Source of the DNA: Neobacillus novalis NBRC 102450
GTDB lineage: Bacteria > Bacillota > Bacilli > Bacillales > Cytobacillaceae
Length of the DNA stretch: 43,554 nucleotides
Assembly: GCF_001591805.1 (NCBI RefSeq)
Contig: NZ_BCVP01000042.1
Location: forward strand, 1-43,554
Reading direction: 5' to 3'
Shown: piece by piece, positions 25,764-34,148 of the stretch
How the letters are laid out: the number at the start of each line of letters is the position of its first letter
How positions within the stretch are numbered: the first letter of the stretch is position 1
The notes under the pieces: generated by a model
Seen by the model: only the letters and a program-made list of their open reading frames with translations
What the model was told of the DNA's origin: nothing
The model's database searches: none
Made by a program: the position numbers and the translations under genes

Positions 25764-26960
25764 TTAGTGTGCTAATTTTCGAAAACGTGTTTCTTTTAAC
25801 CCATGAAGGAAGAAATAAAGCACGCCAGTTACAAGAATGACCACAGCCATAATCGCATACATCTTCGCATAGCCTGTATAGGGCGTAATGTAACCGAGTA
25901 AATATGGTGAAAGACCCAGTCCTGCATCGTAGAAGATGAAGTAGGTTGACGTTGCAAGCCCCATTCGAGCTGGCGGCGTTTCTTTAATGGCAATTGCTTG
26001 TGTAGCAGATTGCATGTTTCCAAAGCCGAGACCCATAATGGCGCCGGCAAGAAGAAGTACCCAACTGCTACCCGCAACACTTAAGATAAACATACTAATC
26101 GCATATAAAATAAACGCTGGATACATGATAATATTGGCGCCCTTGTTGTCCATTAAAGGCCCTGAGAACGGACGTGAAACAAGCGCGATAATGGAATAGA
26201 CAAGGAAGAAGAAACTTGCGGCTGTAACAAGATTAATTTCTGTTGCGTAAAAGTTAATGTAAGTTAAAACACTTGAATAACCAAAGCCAAGAAGTAAGAT
26301 GATAATCCCAATTGGCACCGCTTTTGGTTCGATAAAGTTTTTAATGGAGATGCCTGATTTTTTCTCATTTTGCTGTGCAGGTGTTTTTTTGATAACAACA
26401 GGCACTTTTAAACTGATACTGATCATAAAACTAATGACACCTAAAATTAAGCATAATGTAAAGATAACAGGGAAGGTTGTACTGTGCAGCATATAAAGAC
26501 CAATAAATGGTCCGAGCGCTGTAGCAAGCGTTGTACTCATGCTATAATAGCTGATTCCTTCTGCTCTGCGCGGCGCCGGAATAATTTGTGCAACAACTGT
26601 ACCAGCAGCTGTACTTGCCATCCCGTGTGTAATCCCGTGAAGGAGACGCAATAAAATTAAAAAGCCGATGCCAAGATGCACGAAATATAGTGCTGTCATC
26701 GCAATAAATAAAAAAGCACCCATAATTAATAGTCGTTTGCGCCCAATTTTATCGATAATGCTGCCGCAGATGAAGCGGCCAATCAGTGCACCAATGATGA
26801 ATACACCACTAACAAGCCCAGATTGACTCACCGTTGCATGATATTCATCAATCGCAAATGTCGCAATGGTTACAACGAGTAAATAGAAAACTAATGTGAG
26901 AAGGAAGTTAATAAGTGAGACAATAATAAAATCCTTTGTCCATAATTTCGTATGTTGCAT
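25764..26960 (-). CDS. MFS transporter (probable drug or metabolite efflux)
   Basis: 398 residues with about twelve membrane helices. MFS signatures include IGRFICGSIIDKIGRKRLLIMG (loop 2-3, GRxxDxxGRK type) and the pseudo-repeat SRPFSGPLMDNKGANIIM in the second half. ATG overlaps the upstream MarR stop as TAATG, so the two genes are translationally coupled. Efflux or uptake of a toxic or phenolic compound under MarR control is the usual arrangement; the substrate cannot be told. Confidence 0.92.
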   Translation of the reverse strand: MQHTKLWTKDFIIVSLINFLLTLVFYLLVVTIATFAIDEYHATVSQSGLVSGVFIIGALIGRFICGSIIDKIGRKRLLIMGAFLFIAMTALYFVHLGIGFLILLRLLHGITHGMASTAAGTVVAQIIPAPRRAEGISYYSMSTTLATALGPFIGLYMLHSTTFPVIFTLCLILGVISFMISISLKVPVVIKKTPAQQNEKKSGISIKNFIEPKAVPIGIIILLLGFGYSSVLTYINFYATEINLVTAASFFFLVYSIIALVSRPFSGPLMDNKGANIIMYPAFILYAISMFILSVAGSSWVLLLAGAIMGLGFGNMQSATQAIAIKETPPARMGLATSTYFIFYDAGLGLSPYLLGYITPYTGYAKMYAIMAVVILVTGVLYFFLHGLKETRFRKLAH

Positions 26961-27385
26961 TAATGAAGCTCCTTTTCATTCTTAAGATTACCATCGATTT
27001 TCGGGAAAATTTCGTAAGCGATTTTACGTTCATGCTCTGGAATGTTATCCATTATACGAAATTCAAGCTCTGTGATGTCTTTACGTACAACGCGATAAAT
27101 GTTCTCGCCTATATCCGTTAATTGAATAATTTTTTCCCGTTTATCATTACCTAAAATTTGTTCAACGATGCCAAGATCCATTAATTTCTTGACACGTCTT
27201 GTAATGGTTGGTTTTTCAACCTCATGTCGAGCTGCAATTTCGACCAATGTAGAAGCCCCACGATGTTTCAAATGATAAATGACAATCCATTGTGAATACG
27301 TGATGCCATAGGTACTCATCAGCTCGTTCAATCTCGTAATTACCGGTCTATATAAAGCTAAAAAACGCTGTAAATAACCTTCCAA
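26960..27385 (-). CDS. MarR family transcriptional regulator
   Basis: 141 residues from a TTG start preceded by GGGGG with seven bases of spacing. Winged-helix core: STLVEIAARHEVEKPTITRR (recognition helix) and VEQILGNDKREKIIQLTDIG (wing). First gene of a two-gene operon with an MFS transporter. A pair of similar palindromes just downstream of its promoter (27402-27422 and 27425-27441) are the likely autoregulatory operators. Ligand unknown. Confidence 0.92.
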   Translation of the reverse strand: MEGYLQRFLALYRPVITRLNELMSTYGITYSQWIVIYHLKHRGASTLVEIAARHEVEKPTITRRVKKLMDLGIVEQILGNDKREKIIQLTDIGENIYRVVRKDITELEFRIMDNIPEHERKIAYEIFPKIDGNLKNEKELH

Positions 27386-27401
27386 ACTAAATCCCCCTAT
27401 T

Positions 27402-27441
27402 TTAGTTACCCAAGGTAACTAAATGATTACCGAAGATAACT
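27402..27441. promoter_or_regulatory. Two tandem MarR-type operators
   Basis: First site: perfect nine-base arms TTAGTTACC (27402-27410) and GGTAACTAA (27414-27422). Second, weaker site: GATTACC (27425-27431) and GATAACT (27435-27441). Centres are 21 bases apart, two helical turns, just downstream of the -10 box. Binding would block transcription of marR-MFS. Confidence 0.7.
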
Positions 27442-27467
27442 ATATCACAATCTCATAAAGACTGCAA
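27439..27467 (-). promoter_or_regulatory. Promoter of the MarR/MFS operon
   Basis: TTGCAG (27462-27467), 17-base spacer, TATAGT (27439-27444) on the minus strand. The -10 abuts the second operator half-site. Confidence 0.7.
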
Positions 27468-27539
27468 CGAACCACAGGGAAGGTTCTCATGGTAATGGCG
27501 TTCTTATGTTACGTATTTGGAGGCTCAAAATATGAATAA

Positions 27540-27567
27540 GAGTCCTTCATTATTCTATGAAGGACTC
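27540..27567 (-). terminator. Terminator after the SDR gene at 27606
   Basis: Perfect eleven-base arms GAGTCCTTCAT and ATGAAGGACTC with a six-base loop. The minus-strand downstream side (TTATTCATATTTT) is T-rich but interrupted. It could work in both directions. Confidence 0.65.
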
Positions 27568-27605
27568 ATCCCTAATTGGAAAACCTCGATTTAATCAAAC
27601 CTATA

Positions 27606-28376
27606 TTAAACGGACGTAGCTCCTTGTCCACCATCGATTCTGTAATAAGACCCACTAATAAATGATGCTTTTTCAGAAGATAAAAATACCATTAAATCTG
27701 CAATTTCTTCTGCAGTTGCATATCGCTTTAAAGGAACTGATGCTTCAAATGCTTCCCTAGCTTCTTCTGCCCTTTCACCCATAGCATTCTTCTCAATTCT
27801 TCTCATCATTTCTGTATTTACACCTGATGGAGCAACTGCATTTACACGAACCCCATATTCGGCCATTTCGAGTGCTGCTGTTTTATTCAAACCAATGACA
27901 GCATGTTTGGATGCAACATATGCGCTCATTCCTGGGGCACCTAATAGACCGCCATTAGAAGCTGTATTCACAACTGCACCACTCTTTTGCTCTTTCATAA
28001 TTTGAAGGACATATTTTAAACCGAAGAATACGCCCATTACATTCACTCCAAATACATTTTTGAAGTTTTCTTCTGTTTGCTCTGTTATATTTTTAAATTC
28101 ACCATTAATGCCAGCATTGTTAATAAAAACATCAATGCGCCCATAGTGATCTTTCGTCTTTTGAACATACTCTTTCACTTCATTTTCATTTGAAACGTTT
28201 GCAGTAAGTAATAAAATATCTTTTGCATCCACAGACTCAGCCGCTTTTTCTAACGGCTCCCTCTTCAGGTCTACTAACGCTAATTTTGCACCTTCTTTTG
28301 CAAATGCTTTTGCAGCAGCAATACCAATACCGCCAGCTGCACCAGTTATTAAAACTACTTTGTTTTCAAAAATCAT
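27606..28376 (-). CDS. SDR family NAD(P)-dependent oxidoreductase
   Basis: 256 residues, classical short-chain dehydrogenase. Cofactor loop TGAAGGIG (11-18), adenine-binding D37 in LVDLK, NNAG at about 87-90, catalytic Ser in NTASNGG and the YVASK tetrad motif at about 157. C-terminus SFISGSYYRIDGGQGA is typical. The acidic residue after the second strand (VDL) favours NAD over NADP. It lies downstream of a related SDR at 28718-29503 but a 341-base repeat-rich gap separates them, so co-transcription is uncertain. Substrate unknown. Confidence 0.92.
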   Translation of the reverse strand: MIFENKVVLITGAAGGIGIAAAKAFAKEGAKLALVDLKREPLEKAAESVDAKDILLLTANVSNENEVKEYVQKTKDHYGRIDVFINNAGINGEFKNITEQTEENFKNVFGVNVMGVFFGLKYVLQIMKEQKSGAVVNTASNGGLLGAPGMSAYVASKHAVIGLNKTAALEMAEYGVRVNAVAPSGVNTEMMRRIEKNAMGERAEEAREAFEASVPLKRYATAEEIADLMVFLSSEKASFISGSYYRIDGGQGATSV

Positions 28377-28717
28377 AATGATAACCCTCCTATTTTTTAG
28401 TAAAAATCAGTTGGTGAACCCTCTTAGCACTTCTTAATATTTGGCTGTGTTAAAAGTGAATGTTGATTTCACTGTGTTTGAAAAATAAACGGAAAAATTC
28501 CGTTTAAATTGGGAAATACCCCTATTTCCTTAATAATAAAGGGAGTTTTTCCGGTTATATGTTCCAAATCGTTGGATTTTGCCTAATTTAGAGCAGTTAA
28601 TCGGAATATCTCCGCTTATATCGGCTTCTTAAGCTTCCTCTATAGACATTAGCCGGAATTTCTCCGCTTATGAATATTCATACCTCCACGAAAATCAACA
28701 ATGAATAATAACAGATC
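28377..28717. other. Repeat-rich intergenic region between two SDR genes
   Basis: Contains several short CGGAAT...CCG-type palindromic units, for example CGGAATATCTCCGCTTATAT at about 28602 and the 51-base element at 28625-28675. No ORF with a ribosome binding site was seen. Confidence 0.55.
28625..28675. repeat. 51-bp dispersed repeat, family C, copy 1
   Basis: On the minus strand it reads ATTCATAAGCGGAGAAATTC, then CGGCTAATGTCTATAGAGG and AAGCTTAAGAAG. The plus strand at 43504-43554, the window end, carries the same element with about six changes. Confidence 0.75.
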
Positions 28718-29503
28718 CTAATATTTATAAGATTGCCCGCCATCGATTGGAATAACGGTTGCGTTGATGAAGTTGGCTTGATCAGATAGTAAGAATGCCA
28801 CCAAATAACCTACTTCCTCAGGTTTACCAAAACGTTTCATTGGGTTTGGCTCAACAAATTGTTTTCCCACTTCTTCCCAGTTGTCCGGATCCATTTGTTT
28901 TAATGAACCTTCAACCATTGGTGTCATGATGGCACCTGGTGCAATGGCTTTGATACTAATTCCGTATTGACCGTATTCAATCCCCGAGTTTCTTGTTAAT
29001 CCAACCACGCCATGTTTACTAGCTGAATAACCTGATTGGTTTCCTACCCCACGAATTCCGCCAACAGAAGCAGTATTAACAATAGAGCCAAATCCTTGTT
29101 CTCTCATGACTTTCAATACATGTTTCAAACCATAAAACACACCATTTAAGTTAACACTAACTACTTTTTGAAACTCATCAGTGCCAAAATCCTCTGTTAG
29201 ATTTTGTTTTCCTTCAATCCCTGCATTGTTGAAGAAACCATCGATTTTCCCAAACTTCTCAACTGTTTCATTTACATAGTTTTCAACCGCTTTTTCATCT
29301 GCCACATTCGCAGTAATAAGCAACACTTCTGCGTTTGGTGCAACTTCTAACACTTTACTTTTTGTTTCTTCTAATGAAGCAGGGTTTAAATCAATGAGTG
29401 AAAGTTTTGCACCTTCTTTTGCTACTTGTAAAGCTGAGGCTTGGCCTAAACCAGATCCAGCACCTGTAATTACGATCACTTTCCCATCAAAACGATTGCT
29501 CAT
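28718..29503 (-). CDS. SDR family NAD(P)-dependent oxidoreductase
   Basis: 261 residues, ATG preceded by AAAGGAGG. Cofactor loop TGAGSGLG (13-20), D38 in LIDLN, NNAG at about 92-95, catalytic serine in NTASVGG and the YSASK motif at about 158. C-terminus NFINATVIPIDGGQSYKY. It is clearly related to the SDR at 27606 but not a recent duplicate. It probably reduces or oxidises a carbonyl or alcohol with NAD(H); substrate unknown. A divergent TetR regulator at 30039 may control this SDR cluster. Confidence 0.92.
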   Translation of the reverse strand: MSNRFDGKVIVITGAGSGLGQASALQVAKEGAKLSLIDLNPASLEETKSKVLEVAPNAEVLLITANVADEKAVENYVNETVEKFGKIDGFFNNAGIEGKQNLTEDFGTDEFQKVVSVNLNGVFYGLKHVLKVMREQGFGSIVNTASVGGIRGVGNQSGYSASKHGVVGLTRNSGIEYGQYGISIKAIAPGAIMTPMVEGSLKQMDPDNWEEVGKQFVEPNPMKRFGKPEEVGYLVAFLLSDQANFINATVIPIDGGQSYKY

Positions 29504-29718
29504 TGGAAATTTCCTCCTTTATATTAATCAAGGCAACGATAAATAACTTATGATTAAATATCCCCTTGAATTATCCTGATTTAAAAATTCTCAAATTGAA
29601 GATATATGACAGCGTAAGTCAACTTTTCCTACTTGTATCAGTAATCTCACAAAGCTAGAATGACAAAGAACCATTCACTGTTTCAACCTTTAAACAAAAG
29701 TTGCATCCCCATGATTGA

Positions 29719-29844
29719 TTATTGAGCCGTATACCCGCCATCCACCGTTAAACTATTGCCAGTCATAAATGAAGAATCATCAGAAGCCCCAATACCAGAT
29801 GCTCCACCGGTTATCACGGCGACTTTGTCTTGTAATTTTTCCAT
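29719..29844 (-). pseudogene. SDR gene reduced by an in-frame internal deletion to 41 codons
   Basis: ATG with AGGAGG eight bases upstream, then the SDR start (MEKLQDKVAVITGGASGIGA, residues 1-20), joined directly in frame to the SDR end (SDDSSFMTGNSLTVDGGYTA, then Q and stop). Roughly 200 central codons, including the SYK catalytic residues, are missing. The upstream control region and the divergent TetR gene are intact, so this was probably the original TetR target gene. A functional 41-residue peptide is unlikely but cannot be excluded. Confidence 0.8.
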
Positions 29845-29914
29845 TCCAAGATCCTCCTAGTATTAAAATTCCCTTACCACATTCCAGTGAAAAATAATAG
29901 ACAAATCTATCATC

Positions 29915-29957
29915 TGTACTATTTTGTTCACAATTTAATTGTACTATTCTGTTCACA
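29915..29957. repeat. Two direct repeats between the SDR remnant and tetR
   Basis: TGTACTATTTTGTTCACA and TGTACTATTCTGTTCACA, differing at one base and spaced 24 bases start to start. They may be regulator sites; the second overlaps the -35 of the tetR promoter. Confidence 0.5.
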
Positions 29958-29980
29958 TTTAACAATCATTAAGATATCAT
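29952..29980 (+). promoter_or_regulatory. Promoter of the TetR gene
   Basis: TTCACA (29952-29957), 17-base spacer, TATCAT (29975-29980), about 58 bases before the start codon. The -10 is directly followed by the 29982-30004 inverted repeat. Confidence 0.6.
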
Positions 29981-29981
29981 A

Positions 29982-30004
29982 AAGTGTCTACTCGTTAGAC
30001 ACTT
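29982..30004. promoter_or_regulatory. Probable TetR operator
   Basis: Perfect nine-base arms AAGTGTCTA and TAGACACTT with a five-base centre. Placed just after the tetR -10 box, as expected for autorepression. A TAGACA-like half-site also occurs near 29893-29898. Confidence 0.65.
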
Positions 30005-30038
30005 ACAGTAAATCTGTCTATTTTGAGGAAGGTTTTTC

Positions 30039-30644
30039 ATGAATAACGAACAAAATTCGACATCAGGGCGACAAAATCGGACAAAAGAACATTTAAAGCA
30101 AGCATTGATTGAGCTCCTAAAAGAGAAGGGTTACCATACCGTTACTGTAAAAAACATTGTCGATTATGCCGCTTATAATCGCAGTACCTTTTATATCCAT
30201 TACCAGGATAAAGTTGAATTAGCTGAAGATTTACTTATTTCCATGCTTCAAGGGTTAGAAGCTTCAGCAGGTAAACCACATGTACCTGGTCACAAAGTTT
30301 ATACAGCCACGCTGCATGCACCATCTTTTAATATCGTTTCTTATATCTATAAAAACCGGAATTTTTTTGAACTGATTAACTACGATGACACGTTACCAGG
30401 GTTACACACACGGTTCCCGCAAACGATCTTAAAAATCTATCAAGAACAATTTATTTTCGAAACAATCAACAATATCCCAGTAAATATGGATTATTTTAAA
30501 CGCTATACTGCCTATGGCTTTTACGGACTCCTTCACAATTGGATTCAAGATGGCTTCAGAATAACCCAAGAGGAATTTATCCACGAAGTCATTGATTTAA
30601 CGAAAACACATATGTATTCATTTAAGTATATTGGAGATCACTAA
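30039..30644 (+). CDS. TetR/AcrR family transcriptional regulator
   Basis: 201 residues, ATG preceded by GAGGAAGG. N-terminal helix-turn-helix (about 15-60: HLKQALIELLKEKGYHTVTV, then KNIVDYAAYNRSTFYIHYQDK) and a C-terminal domain of the kind seen in dihydroxyacetone-kinase-type regulators (TetR_C). It is divergent from the SDR remnant and SDR genes. A clean inverted repeat at 29982-30004 is its likely operator. The ligand is unknown. It is followed by a two-way terminator. Confidence 0.92.
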   Translation: MNNEQNSTSGRQNRTKEHLKQALIELLKEKGYHTVTVKNIVDYAAYNRSTFYIHYQDKVELAEDLLISMLQGLEASAGKPHVPGHKVYTATLHAPSFNIVSYIYKNRNFFELINYDDTLPGLHTRFPQTILKIYQEQFIFETINNIPVNMDYFKRYTAYGFYGLLHNWIQDGFRITQEEFIHEVIDLTKTHMYSFKYIGDH

Positions 30645-30655
30645 TAGCACCAAAT

Positions 30656-30686
30656 AAAGTCCGGCTCATAAAAGAGACCGGACTTT
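30656..30686. terminator. Bidirectional terminator between tetR and the permease gene
   Basis: Nine-base arms AAAGTCCGG and CCGGACTTT with a 13-base loop, between two convergent genes. Confidence 0.85.
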
Positions 30687-30722
30687 ATTACTTCGCCATA
30701 GGTGGGGGCATGTACCTTTTTA

Positions 30723-32126
30723 TTACTTTACCACTTCACCGTACGTGGGATCAGACACCTTAATTCTAGGATTATATTTCTTGTAGTATACAATGGTCAG
30801 AAATATGAGCCAAGGAACGCCGACTATCCAGGAAACGCGCCAATCTTCGCTTATGCCCATTGTGAGAAGAATGGCAGCTATTAAGACAACACCGATTATT
30901 TGCAAAGCTGGAAAGAAAGGAGCTTGAACGGAGAGCTTATGTCCGCCATCCTTAACCCATTGTTTTCTAAAACGCAAATGGCTGAGCAAAGTGAGCAACC
31001 AGACAAATAGAGCGCCGAATAAGGCAATTCCAAATAAATAGTTATATGCCATTGGACTGAATTTGGCTATTAGGGCGGCACAAATAATGCCAATACTTGA
31101 AAGAACTAATGCATTAACTGGTGATCCACTTTTTGAGAGCTTTCCAAAGGATTGAGGAGCATAGTTACCGCGTGACAAAGAGAAAATCATTCTAGTAGTT
31201 AAATAAAGATTTGTGTTCATACTTGATAATGCGGCAGTCAGAACAACAAAGTTCATGACCCCGGCAGCATAAGTAAATCCAATATGATCAAATACTTTTA
31301 CAAAAGGACTCTGTGTGATCTCTTTTGCCCCTGCATCTATCCATGGCACTACCGCAAGCATGATGGATATAGCAAGGAAGTAGAAAATGATAAGCCGGAA
31401 TACCATTGTTTTCATTGCTCTCGGAACGGCGGTTTGAGGGTCTTTCGCTTCTCCTGCCGTGACCGCGATAACTTCTACACCGACAAAACTGAAAATAGCC
31501 ATTAAAACAGCCATCCAGACACCGCTAAATCCGTGCGGTAGAAATCCACCATGGTGTGTAAAGTTTTCAAATCCAACTGCCGGGGTTCCAATTCCCAGCA
31601 CCGTTGAGACACCAAAAATGATGAACGCAACAATCGCCACTACTTTGATCATGGCAAACCAATATTCGAAGGTGGCAAAATTCTCGACAGATCGCGAGTT
31701 AACATAAATAAGGATGGTACCAAATCCTAAAGTCCAAACCCAAACCGGAATACCAGGAAACCAATAGGTCATATAAATACCTACCGCGACAGCTTCTCCG
31801 CCAACCGCAATAACTTGAGCGGCCCAATACGTCCACCTGGAGGCAAATCCTGCCCAGCCTCCTAAGAACTTTTCAGCATAAACCCCAAATGAGCCGGGGG
31901 TCGGAAACGCAACCGCCATCTCGGATAAACTGAACATCATGATTACGGCAATAAAGGCGGCAATCACATAGCTAATAATCACTCCTGGACCAGCATAATT
32001 TATTGCAATGGAGCTACCCATAAATAAACCAGTACCAATCGCTCCACCCAAACCGATCATTGTCAGCTTGCTTTTTGACAACCCACGATGGAGCCCTGCT
32101 TCTCTTTCAACGATGTCATCCTTCAC
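30723..32126 (-). CDS. Amino acid permease (APC family)
   Basis: 467 residues with about twelve membrane helices. The N-terminal family signature is GLSKSKLTMIGLGGAIGTGLFMGS, followed by GPGVIISYVIAA, and helix 3 contains the SEMAVAFPTPGSFGVYAEKF segment of AAT-type permeases. C-terminal YYKKYNPRIKV. It imports an amino acid with protons. It resembles Bacillus permeases of the YbxG/AapA group, but the substrate cannot be decided. It is a single gene, with a GGGGG ribosome binding site before the ATG and the two-way terminator at 30656-30686. Confidence 0.9.
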   Translation of the reverse strand: MKDDIVEREAGLHRGLSKSKLTMIGLGGAIGTGLFMGSSIAINYAGPGVIISYVIAAFIAVIMMFSLSEMAVAFPTPGSFGVYAEKFLGGWAGFASRWTYWAAQVIAVGGEAVAVGIYMTYWFPGIPVWVWTLGFGTILIYVNSRSVENFATFEYWFAMIKVVAIVAFIIFGVSTVLGIGTPAVGFENFTHHGGFLPHGFSGVWMAVLMAIFSFVGVEVIAVTAGEAKDPQTAVPRAMKTMVFRLIIFYFLAISIMLAVVPWIDAGAKEITQSPFVKVFDHIGFTYAAGVMNFVVLTAALSSMNTNLYLTTRMIFSLSRGNYAPQSFGKLSKSGSPVNALVLSSIGIICAALIAKFSPMAYNYLFGIALFGALFVWLLTLLSHLRFRKQWVKDGGHKLSVQAPFFPALQIIGVVLIAAILLTMGISEDWRVSWIVGVPWLIFLTIVYYKKYNPRIKVSDPTYGEVVK

Positions 32127-32350
32127 TTTCGAACCCCCTTAATTTTGGCAATATTCGGAAAAATTAATGCAAATAAAACCTTAACATCTCTCTCGTATAA
32201 TAGAATAAGTTCTTTTACAGCTTTTCGGACTGCAAGTGGACTAAAAAAAAACAAAGATTCAACTATAAAGATCCATTGTTTCTATAAAATCAACAAGACG
32301 GCGCAAGCAGAGGTATTTTTTATATAATCAAATCTGTTCATTTTTACGTA

Positions 32351-32977
32351 CTAACTAGACAGACTATCTATGTTAGCAGTGCTTCGCTCCTTTTGCCTCA
32401 TACAGAAATCGAGTGCTTTTCCAGCTAAATAGATGGAGATGATCGTATAGATAGAACTTCCAAAACCAAACAAGAGACCTGATACAATGACGACAATTGC
32501 GTTAATGACAAACATCACATTGCCAATGGAGAACCTTGGCCAGAATTTATTAATTACCACAAACGCAATATCAAGCCCGCCTGTAGACCCTCCTACTAAT
32601 AACACCATGGCTAGAAAAGCGCCGTTTAAAATTCCTCCAACAATCGATCCGATCAGCTGTTGATGGAAGCCTGTCAAAAAATCAAATAAAAATAGGAATA
32701 TAGACAAAGAGAACATTCCACACAAACTGTATAAAACAAATCTCCCTCCAACAAAGCGAAACCCTGAAAAGAATAAAGGAATGTTCAATATGAAATAAGT
32801 CACCCCTAGTGAAAGCGGGACAAATTGGGCAATGATGATAGCGATGCCGCCGAGTCCCGGGGCTAGAATATGATTTGGTTTCAAAAACACATAATAATTG
32901 AGTGCCATAATGGCTGTGCCAAAAATAATTTTCAAAATATCGACAGTATGTTTTTTAATCAGGCCCTTATTTTCCAT
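32351..32977 (-). CDS. YitT family membrane protein lacking the C-terminal domain
   Basis: 208 residues with five or six membrane helices. YitT motifs: NYYVFLKPNHILAPGLGGIA and GGSTGGLDIAFVVINK. Typical YitT proteins are about 280 residues and end in a cytoplasmic DUF2179 domain. Here the protein stops after the last helix and a short basic tail, so that domain is missing. Its start overlaps the end of the aminotransferase gene by eleven bases, so the two are co-translated. Function of the family is unknown; the pairing suggests transport of a substrate or product of the aminotransferase-like enzyme. Confidence 0.85.
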   Translation of the reverse strand: MENKGLIKKHTVDILKIIFGTAIMALNYYVFLKPNHILAPGLGGIAIIIAQFVPLSLGVTYFILNIPLFFSGFRFVGGRFVLYSLCGMFSLSIFLFLFDFLTGFHQQLIGSIVGGILNGAFLAMVLLVGGSTGGLDIAFVVINKFWPRFSIGNVMFVINAIVVIVSGLLFGFGSSIYTIISIYLAGKALDFCMRQKERSTANIDSLSS

Positions 32978-34109
32978 CTCTCACTAGTTCCGCTAAAGTA
33001 TCAATTGCCACAATAACCTCGTTTTCTGTATTATAAAAATGAGGAGCAATCCGAATGACATCATTTCGCGCTGATACAATAAAGCCCCTTTCTTTCATCT
33101 TTCTTTCGTAGATGCTTGCCTCACCGGTAAATATCGCTGTATTAGATGCTTTTTCTTCCATATTTTCCGGGCTGGCGACGATCAACCCTCTTTCTTTAGC
33201 ATGCGCAATGGCCGTTTGGGATAGTTTTTGCAAGTATGTCTCGATATGGTCTACTCCAACTTTTAATAATGTTTGAATGGCCGCATCTGCTGCATAGGCA
33301 TTGATCATGGGCGGAGTTCCTGTTTCAAAACGGCGCGCCCCATCTGCATAATCGAGCAGCTTAATATCAAAAGCGAAGGGATTCACTCTGCCGAACCAGC
33401 CTGTCACCATTGGCTTCAGCTCATTGGCAACTTCTTTTTTCACATATAAAAAAGCAATCCCAGGAATTCCAAGCAAGTATTTTTGTGAACCTGCAGCAAG
33501 AAAGTCTATATCCATATCTTTTACATCAATTTGCACACTCCCGGCAGATTGATAGGCATCAACAAAACAATAGGAACCTTTCCGGTGAACAATTGAAGCA
33601 ATTTTCTTAATATCCTGTTTAAAACCGTTATAATAGGAAACATGTGGAATAGAAGTAACGACCGTTTGTTCATCGACATATTTTTCGTAATATTCTAGTG
33701 GCACTTTATGATCTTCACCCGGAATAAATTGAACTTCCCCACCCCTTTCTTGTTGGGCAAGCCATACATGTCCAATGCATGGAAAATCTATTTCTGTTGT
33801 ACAAATTTTATGACGTCCTTTTGAATACGTCAGTGCACTCGCAACAGATGAAGTACACTCTGATACAGAAGACAATACAGCTATTTCATCCGGAGAAGCG
33901 TTGATCAGGCTAGCAAATGAGGCTTTGGCCCGCTCAACCCTTTCCATCCAGCCCATCCAATCCATCCCTTCCCTGCTCCAGCTATCCATATATTCGTTCA
34001 TGGCTTCTTTTACAGGAATGCTGATAGCACTTTGGGAACAGCTTGATAACTGGGTCATTTCATTTAAGATGGGAAATTGCTCTCTTTCTTTTGCAAATGG
34101 AAAAATCAT
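32967..34109 (-). CDS. Aminotransferase class V-fold PLP enzyme
   Basis: 380 residues, ATG with AGGG seven bases upstream. Features: conserved D184 and Q187 in FVDAYQSAG, Schiff-base lysine K210 in AAGSQKYLLGIPG, and a C-terminal RIAPHFYNTENEV segment. It resembles isopenicillin-N-epimerase/cysteine-desulfurase-like members, but no catalytic cysteine loop is apparent. It is divergent from a Crp/Fnr-type regulator only 39 bases away, which probably controls it. It is unrelated at close range to the class V enzyme at 24304-25536. Confidence 0.88.
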   Translation of the reverse strand: MIFPFAKEREQFPILNEMTQLSSCSQSAISIPVKEAMNEYMDSWSREGMDWMGWMERVERAKASFASLINASPDEIAVLSSVSECTSSVASALTYSKGRHKICTTEIDFPCIGHVWLAQQERGGEVQFIPGEDHKVPLEYYEKYVDEQTVVTSIPHVSYYNGFKQDIKKIASIVHRKGSYCFVDAYQSAGSVQIDVKDMDIDFLAAGSQKYLLGIPGIAFLYVKKEVANELKPMVTGWFGRVNPFAFDIKLLDYADGARRFETGTPPMINAYAADAAIQTLLKVGVDHIETYLQKLSQTAIAHAKERGLIVASPENMEEKASNTAIFTGEASIYERKMKERGFIVSARNDVIRIAPHFYNTENEVIVAIDTLAELVRDGK

Positions 34110-34148
34110 ACATAGTCCCTTCTTTCATATCATTTGAGGTGAATAATT

